Below are positions 58,534 through 64,000 of a stretch of DNA of 64,000 nucleotides, one piece after another. Positions within the stretch are counted from its first letter, which is position 1; each line of letters begins with the position of its first letter. The translations under genes were made by a program, and so were the position numbers. This DNA is from Lutibacter sp. Hel_I_33_5 (GTDB lineage Bacteria > Bacteroidota > Bacteroidia > Flavobacteriales > Flavobacteriaceae), in NCBI RefSeq assembly GCF_007827455.1, contig NZ_VISM01000001.1, positions 1,403,501-1,467,500 on the forward strand, read 5' to 3'. The notes below the pieces were generated by a model. The model saw only the letters and a list, made by a program, of their open reading frames with translations, searched no databases and had not been told where the DNA came from.

Positions 58534-61005
58534 CTAATTCGTAATCAGTATCTTTTTAGTAATTCTTTCGTTATCATTTGTAATAACATCGAGAATATAT
58601 AAACCCGTTTTTAAGTGTGAAACATCTTTAAGAGCACTTCCTCTAAAAGTTGAAACTGCTCTTCCTTGAATATCAAAAAGGATAACGCTATTTACATTGT
58701 CTTCATCCAAATCATATTCCACCATTAATTTTTTATTAGGTGTTACAAATGCTAAAAACTCTTTTGCTTCATCAATAGAAGGAACTACTCTATTCTGGAC
58801 TGATTGATTTGAAGCTTTTCTTCTTTTCTTCGTATAAATCAATTTGAATCTGGTATTATTTTCACCGATAGAATCCACATTAAAAGTATAAGAATTCAAT
58901 CTTAAATCGGTAGTAATTTCTTGTTCTTTATCTCTTAAATAAATATAATACTTGCTTTTTATATGCTCTTCGTCAACCTTAATAGTATACTCACCAACTT
59001 TATCAACTACAAAACCTAGCTTAACCACTTTTTTCTTTTTCTTTAGTTTTGGCAATCCTTGAATGGTTGCTTTTTTAGCTCCTTCAACAAGAGAATATAA
59101 ACCTAAGACAGTATTATTTACATCAAACGGACTATCATATAATCTATCATAATTTCGAGTTGCTCCATCAACAAAACCAACTAAAGTTGAGCTAAATTTA
59201 TTATTTCCCCGTAACGAAAACCAAGAACGTCCATCTTTCTTTGGATCTAATTTAGCAGCTTTTCTAAAAAACTGAGTATTCTCTCCTGCTACTTGATGTG
59301 TTTTTTTAAGATTTACAGTTCCATTTACTGTAGTTCTTACAAAGAAACCTTGTCCTAATCCAATTTTTCCAGTTGCAGTATTTGTACCTCCACCAGTTAA
59401 ATTATATTGTTTATAATCTGAAACATGATTGTCCCCTACTTCTACTGTTTGTTGATCCCAAAAATATACAGTTCCATCTAACATATCATTATCAGTATCT
59501 TGTATAATAAGATCCCAATCTAATGCTGATGTATATGGATTTCCTAGTAGATTATCTCCTTCTTCCGACCATACATTATCTGGATCTGTATCAAAATCTG
59601 CATTCGTTGTGAAATATACAGGAATATCAATTCCTGTTTCATTGATTTTTCCATCCATTATTGGTGTAAAACTTCCAGCACTTTCAACTCTAATTGCATA
59701 CCCAACTCCTGGAATTAAATCTGCACCTGCATTATCTGCCCAATCTGAACTTGCAACGCTTGAATTAAATTTGTAAACAACAGGCTGACTTGGAAATAAC
59801 ACCGATGGATCTGAATCCGTTTCTACTAAAGGAGAACCCCAGTATGAATAAAAATAAGGGGCTGAATAAGCAGGTGAATTTTGATTGACAGTAAACGTTC
59901 CACTTCCTGTTACAGCATTTACACATGAATGAAAAATTAATGAGCCTCCGTCTTCAACAACAATAGTTCCGTTATTTACCAAATTATAATATACGTTCAA
60001 TGTTCCACCACTTTTTATTGTCACTGTTGCACTTGCATCCACAGTTAAACTACCAATGAGTGTATTTGCAATTATGTCTGGATTATTAGAACCATTATTA
60101 ACAACAATAGTTTGCGCATTATCTGCATCTGGATTTGATCCACCAGACCAATTAGCTGTTGCAGACCAAACGTTAGAAGATCCTCCTGTCCAAGTATAAG
60201 AAACATCACTATCATCAGCAATTATTTCAGAATCAATTCCTGAATCTGAAGAAGCTCTATAATGTATTTTTTCTCCATTTTGATAGGCAACTAAATCTGT
60301 TCCAGAAGTTAGGTAGGTACTTTTATTTGTGTCGATTTCTGAATCGGTTCTCGCAACATTCCAAATTCTAAAAAGAGAAATATTACCTGTAAAATAATAT
60401 TTAGTATTATCATTTCCAGTAAAGGTATTATTATACGTTTCTGTAGTAGAACTGCCAATTGAGCTTGCATTCCAATTACTTACTAAACTTGAAGGGTATT
60501 TAAGATTTCCGCCCGATCTTCCAAAATTTATATCTCCAGTGTGTTTTTTTACTGTAAAACCTGTTTGAGAATCTTTTTCTACTCCGTTTAAATACCATTT
60601 TAAAGTACTTCCACTATCTAAAGTCATTGCTACATGATACCAGGTATCAGTCTCTATATCTCCACTACCTGTCCTAAAAAGCCTTCTTTTTGTAGATGCA
60701 TTAGCATTATCACTGTATTGACCTAAGTAAAGTCTATCACTTTCAAGGAAAAAATAAATTGCATTTACTCCACCCCCTTCTTCGAACAATACTTGTTTAG
60801 TTGTAATATCTGAAGCTTTAAACCAAAACTCTATTGTTCGGTTAGCTACCGCTGTATTATTTGCATTAATATAAGTCGTATTGGGTATTTCTATAAATTC
60901 ATCTACTCCATTACCTATATACCCAGAAGAACATGGTTGCTGAGCAAAAAATACTTGGGGAAACACAGTTACAATAACCAGCAAAAAATATTTTATCGCT
61001 TTCAT
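58534..61005 (-). CDS. LamG-domain surface protein with T9SS sorting domain
   Basis: From the ATG at 61005 the protein is 823 residues with a signal peptide ending FPQVFFAQQP. Residues about 20-230 form a LamG/concanavalin-like domain (RTIEFWFKASDI, WYHVAMTLDSGSTLKWYLNGV), followed by beta-rich repeats and, at the C terminus, a type A T9SS sorting domain (FVTPNKKLMVEYDLDED...LKTGLYILDVI...ITKKILITN). It should be surface-displayed and may bind carbohydrates or act as an adhesin. A -7 box TATCTTTG lies on the minus strand at 61036-61043. Confidence 0.9.
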   Translation of the reverse strand: MKAIKYFLLVIVTVFPQVFFAQQPCSSGYIGNGVDEFIEIPNTTYINANNTAVANRTIEFWFKASDITTKQVLFEEGGGVNAIYFFLESDRLYLGQYSDNANASTKRRLFRTGSGDIETDTWYHVAMTLDSGSTLKWYLNGVEKDSQTGFTVKKHTGDINFGRSGGNLKYPSSLVSNWNASSIGSSTTETYNNTFTGNDNTKYYFTGNISLFRIWNVARTDSEIDTNKSTYLTSGTDLVAYQNGEKIHYRASSDSGIDSEIIADDSDVSYTWTGGSSNVWSATANWSGGSNPDADNAQTIVVNNGSNNPDIIANTLIGSLTVDASATVTIKSGGTLNVYYNLVNNGTIVVEDGGSLIFHSCVNAVTGSGTFTVNQNSPAYSAPYFYSYWGSPLVETDSDPSVLFPSQPVVYKFNSSVASSDWADNAGADLIPGVGYAIRVESAGSFTPIMDGKINETGIDIPVYFTTNADFDTDPDNVWSEEGDNLLGNPYTSALDWDLIIQDTDNDMLDGTVYFWDQQTVEVGDNHVSDYKQYNLTGGGTNTATGKIGLGQGFFVRTTVNGTVNLKKTHQVAGENTQFFRKAAKLDPKKDGRSWFSLRGNNKFSSTLVGFVDGATRNYDRLYDSPFDVNNTVLGLYSLVEGAKKATIQGLPKLKKKKKVVKLGFVVDKVGEYTIKVDEEHIKSKYYIYLRDKEQEITTDLRLNSYTFNVDSIGENNTRFKLIYTKKRRKASNQSVQNRVVPSIDEAKEFLAFVTPNKKLMVEYDLDEDNVNSVILFDIQGRAVSTFRGSALKDVSHLKTGLYILDVITNDNERITKKILITN

Positions 61006-61035
61006 AAATCTTAATCTTTTTCTATTCATTTGACA

Positions 61036-61043
61036 CAAAGATA
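61036..61043 (-). promoter_or_regulatory. -7 promoter box of the LamG/T9SS gene
   Basis: Reads TATCTTTG on the minus strand, 30 bases before the ATG at 61005. An ATG at 61029 is only six bases away from the box and is a possible alternative start. Confidence 0.5.
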
Positions 61044-61173
61044 ATTAAAATACAATTATCACTAAAAAACATTATTTAATTTTAGTTTTTTGATATAAAA
61101 AATTAATCAAATTTTATACCAAAAGTTTGTACATTGATTTTTAAATTTACAAAAAAATATATAATTCATATAC

Positions 61174-63192
61174 ATGAATCCACTTTTACAAGATTTTAAC
61201 ACGGCACCGTTTTCTAAAATTGAAGAAAAACACTACAAACCTGCAATTAATAAAGCAATAGAAATTGCCAAAGAAGAAATTAATGTAATTATCACGAATT
61301 CTGAAGTCCCAACTTTTAACAACACTACTGTGGCGTTAGATTTAACAGGTGAAAAATTGAATAGAATTACTACTATTTTCTTCAATTTAAATTCAGCAGA
61401 AACTACAGATGGGATTCAAAAAATTGCAAAAGATATTTCGCCATGGCTAAGTGAATTTAAAAATGATATGATTTTAAACACAAAGTTGTTTAAAAAAGTG
61501 AAAGTAGTCTATGACAAAAAAGAAACGTTAGATTTAAATCCAGAGCAAGAAATGCTATTAGAAAAACAATACAAAGGTTTTTCTAGAAATGGCGCTAATT
61601 TAAACGATACTCATAAAGCAGAACTTAGAAAAATTGATACTGAATTATCTAAATTATCATTACAATTTGGAGAAAATGTGTTAGCAGATGGCAATGCTTT
61701 TGAAATGCATTTAACAGACTCAACTGATTTAGTTGGTTTACCAGAAAGTGTAAAAGAAGCTGCCAAAGAAGTTGCTCTTTCTAAAGATAAAAAAGGATGG
61801 GTTTTTACCTTAGACTATCCAAGTTATATTCCTTTTGTTATGTATTCTTGTAAAAGAGAATTAAGAAAAAAATTGGCTGTTGCCATGGGTAAAAAAGGAT
61901 TACAAGATAATGAAAACAACAATGAAAAAGTTGTGTTAAATATTGTGAACCTTCGTCATAAAAGAGCGAATCTATTAGGATACAAAACACATGCACATTT
62001 TGTTTTAGAAGAACGAATGGCAGAAAGTCCAGAAAAAGTTTTAGCGTTTTCAAACGAGTTATTAGCAAAAGCTAAACCTGCAGCAAAACGTGAATTTGCT
62101 TCCTTAGAAAACTATGCAAAAAAATTAGACGGAATAGATCAATTACAGAAGTGGGATTCTGCGTATTACTCAGAAAAATTAAAGAAAGAATTATTTAATT
62201 TAGATCAAGAATTACTTAAACCTTATTTTAAATTAGAGAATGTTATAGAAGGTGTATTTCTAATCGCTGAAAAATTATTCGATTTAAAATTTGAAGAAAT
62301 TAAGACCATCGACACCTATCATGAAGATGTAAAAACCTATAACGTTACTGATACTACTGGTAATTTTATTTCGGTATTTTATGCTGATTTCCATCCAAGA
62401 AAAGGAAAACGAAATGGCGCGTGGATGACGTCTTATAAATCACAACAAATTAAAGGTAATACTAATGAAAGACCTCATGTTTCAATCGTTTGTAATTTCA
62501 CAAAACCAACCGCTACAAAACCATCGTTATTAACTTTTAATGAAGTTACAACCTTGTTTCATGAATTTGGTCATGCCTTACATGGCATGTTAGCAAACAC
62601 AATGTATAAAAGCTTATCTGGAACTTCTGTTTCTTGGGATTTTGTTGAATTACCAAGTCAAGTTTTAGAAAATTGGTGTTACGAAAAAGAAGCCTTAGAA
62701 TTATTTGCCAAACATTACGAAACAAATGAAGTAATTCCGATGGAGTATGTTGAAAAAATTAAAGAATCAGCTAGTTTCCATGAAGGCATGCAAACCTTAA
62801 GACAGTTAAGTTTTGGATTATTAGATATGCGATGGCATGCTGGCGAGTCTCCAGAGACAATTACCTCTGTAAAAGATTTTGAAAATGAAGCTTTTGCAGA
62901 TACAAAATTATATCCTGATGTTACAGAAAACTGTATGAGTACCGCATTTTCTCATATTTTTCAAGGCGGCTATTCCGCTGGATATTATTCCTATAAATGG
63001 GCAGAAGTTTTAGATGCAGATGCGTTCGAATATTTCTTAGAAGAAGGAATTTTTAATAAAGAAGTTGCTACAAAATTTAAAGAGCATGTTTTATCAAAAG
63101 GTGGAACAGAAAAACCTATGAAGCTTTATAAACGCTTTAGAGGTAAAGCACCAAAACCAGACGCACTTTTAAAACGCGCAGGGCTAATTTAA
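61174..63192 (+). CDS. M3 family oligopeptidase (Dcp/oligopeptidase A type)
   Basis: A 672-residue zinc peptidase: N-terminal helical domain (MNPLLQDFNTAPFSKIEEKHY), the catalytic HEFGHALHGML motif near residue 466 with the third ligand glutamate in the following helix (WDFVELPSQVLENW), and GGYSAGYYSYKWAEVL near the C terminus. It lacks a signal peptide and probably degrades peptides in the cytosol. Length and motifs fit the oligopeptidase A/Dcp family. The gene after it runs off the window. Confidence 0.96.
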   Translation: MNPLLQDFNTAPFSKIEEKHYKPAINKAIEIAKEEINVIITNSEVPTFNNTTVALDLTGEKLNRITTIFFNLNSAETTDGIQKIAKDISPWLSEFKNDMILNTKLFKKVKVVYDKKETLDLNPEQEMLLEKQYKGFSRNGANLNDTHKAELRKIDTELSKLSLQFGENVLADGNAFEMHLTDSTDLVGLPESVKEAAKEVALSKDKKGWVFTLDYPSYIPFVMYSCKRELRKKLAVAMGKKGLQDNENNNEKVVLNIVNLRHKRANLLGYKTHAHFVLEERMAESPEKVLAFSNELLAKAKPAAKREFASLENYAKKLDGIDQLQKWDSAYYSEKLKKELFNLDQELLKPYFKLENVIEGVFLIAEKLFDLKFEEIKTIDTYHEDVKTYNVTDTTGNFISVFYADFHPRKGKRNGAWMTSYKSQQIKGNTNERPHVSIVCNFTKPTATKPSLLTFNEVTTLFHEFGHALHGMLANTMYKSLSGTSVSWDFVELPSQVLENWCYEKEALELFAKHYETNEVIPMEYVEKIKESASFHEGMQTLRQLSFGLLDMRWHAGESPETITSVKDFENEAFADTKLYPDVTENCMSTAFSHIFQGGYSAGYYSYKWAEVLDADAFEYFLEEGIFNKEVATKFKEHVLSKGGTEKPMKLYKRFRGKAPKPDALLKRAGLI

Positions 63193-63256
63193 ATAGTTTA
63201 ACTAGCAAGAAGTAACTGACTTGATAAATTTTTATATTTTTACCAAAATTCATTAA

Positions 63257-64000
63257 ATGAGCAGCAGACGCGCTATCCCTTTATTTCTGTTATGTTTTCT
63301 TTTTGCTAATCTATTAAGTGCAAAAGAAATTATTAAAGGTTTTGTGGTCAATCAAAATAGAAGTGCTGCAGAAAATGTTACGGTTTACTTAAACTATACA
63401 TCAGTTCACACTACTACCAATGCCAATGGATATTTTGAATTGGCTGCTGATGAAGGGAATTACGATTTAATTATATCTTCTGTTGGTTACACCACAATTA
63501 AACACAAATTAAAAATCACCAAATATAATTCGGCATTAACTTTTATTCTTGTTCAGAAAGGTTTAGCAAGTAAAAACACCAATTATAATAAAGTTTGGGA
63601 ACATCATTTTGAAGAATTTAAACATGTTTTTTTGGGTACAAGTGAAGTTTCTAAAGGCTGTACCATTAAAAATCCTAAATCATTATATTTTACTTTTGAT
63701 GTAAATACTGGAACTTTAATTGCAAAGTCTACCGAACCTATTTTAATCGAAAATAAAAGTCTTGGATATTTAGTTTCTTACGATTTACAGCACTTTTTAT
63801 ACTCACCTTCTAGAGTTTCCTATGATGGATATCTTCATTTTTTAGAGATGAATACTTTAGAATCTAACACAAAAAAATGGATTGATAATCGATTGAAAGC
63901 TTACAATGGTTCTAGAATGCATTTTGTGAGGGCATTATTAAAACAAGAATTAGAAGAAGAAGGTTTTTTTATCTACCAATTTAGAAAAATACCAAATAAA
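63257..64000 (+). CDS. Carboxypeptidase-regulatory-like domain protein (partial, runs off the window)
   Basis: The first 248 codons are present; the gene continues past 64000. The protein starts MSSRRAIPLFLLCFLFANLLSA, a signal peptide, then a CarbopepD_reg-like beta-sandwich: IIKGFVVNQNRSAAENVTVYL, TTNANGYFELAADEGNYDLI and SSVGYTTIKHKLKI. Residues 110-245 form a separate, Tyr- and Phe-rich region (FKHVFLGTSEVSKGCTIKNPK). The layout is that of outer-membrane-associated proteins of Bacteroidota, but the part that would define the family lies outside the window. Confidence 0.85.
   Translation, partial: MSSRRAIPLFLLCFLFANLLSAKEIIKGFVVNQNRSAAENVTVYLNYTSVHTTTNANGYFELAADEGNYDLIISSVGYTTIKHKLKITKYNSALTFILVQKGLASKNTNYNKVWEHHFEEFKHVFLGTSEVSKGCTIKNPKSLYFTFDVNTGTLIAKSTEPILIENKSLGYLVSYDLQHFLYSPSRVSYDGYLHFLEMNTLESNTKKWIDNRLKAYNGSRMHFVRALLKQELEEEGFFIYQFRKIPNK

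Noticed and set aside
1..64000. tRNA genes, rRNA genes, CRISPR arrays, insertion sequences, prophage
   Set aside because: The gaps between genes are all short, and I see no cloverleaf sequences, regularly spaced repeats, transposase or phage genes. A covariance-model search would be needed to exclude small RNAs.

Overview
This window is AT-rich chromosomal DNA of a Bacteroidota bacterium, most likely a marine member of the Flavobacteriaceae (Polaribacter/Tenacibaculum-like). The evidence is the protein families present (type IX secretion sorting domains, GSCFA, DUF1800/DUF1501, TPR histidine kinases, PycTM and DUF3127 proteins), Bacteroidetes-type promoter boxes (TAnnTTTG) and almost no Shine-Dalgarno sequences. 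It is gene-dense, with no gap over 300 bases outside genes. I see no tRNA, rRNA, CRISPR array, insertion sequence or prophage. The last gene runs off the right edge.

Layout. 1-6 kb: the GTPase genes era and der, a GAF-domain protein, and an HD-PycTM membrane protein on the minus strand. 6-12.6 kb: a plus-strand redox-repair run (msrB, a glutaredoxin-like gene, msrA, an aldo/keto reductase, a second msrA-like gene, a zinc-ribbon protein, selO) followed by xdhC-like and mocA-like genes. 12.6-16 kb: a secreted TonB-C-like protein and a minus-strand lemA-TPM-TPM-lipoprotein run. 16-22.3 kb: a seven-gene minus-strand acyl-CoA operon. Its phosphotransferase/acyl-CoA dehydrogenase pair matches the 4-hydroxyacyl-CoA route (ACAD10/11, LvaA/LvaC). 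22.4-26.5 kb: merR, an M23 peptidase gene and divergent alaS. 26.5-30.7 kb: DUF1800, DUF1501 (T9SS substrate) and GSCFA genes. 30.8-39.1 kb: a beta-propeller protein, two small lipoproteins, two tandem TPR histidine kinases and a NarL-type regulator. 39-50 kb: a rhodanese and an aromatic amino acid hydroxylase, an M48 protease, gpmI, a thioredoxin-like lipoprotein, map, a methyltransferase, apbE and an OmpA-like lipoprotein. 50-64 kb: aat, a VTT protein, DUF1456, DUF3127, a flavin reductase, an orphan histidine kinase, DinB, HIT, greA, a degenerate Rieske lipoprotein, purK-purE, a LamG/T9SS protein, an M3 peptidase and a carboxypeptidase-regulatory-like protein.

The most interesting signals are regulatory. 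First, a palindrome of the form AATACGGCA-N2-TGCCGTATT occurs three times. Each time its centre is exactly 38.5 bp from the last base of a -7 box, ahead of the beta-propeller gene, the lipoprotein pair and the NarL-type regulator. This looks like an activator site of that two-component system, including autoregulation. Second, at least five genes have the -7 box exactly four bases before the start codon, which predicts leaderless mRNAs. Third, the acyl-CoA operon has an 18-bp perfect palindrome at its promoter, and its leader carries a decayed copy of the 3' end of merR. Fourth, aat contains an in-frame insertion that looks like a dispersed palindromic repeat.
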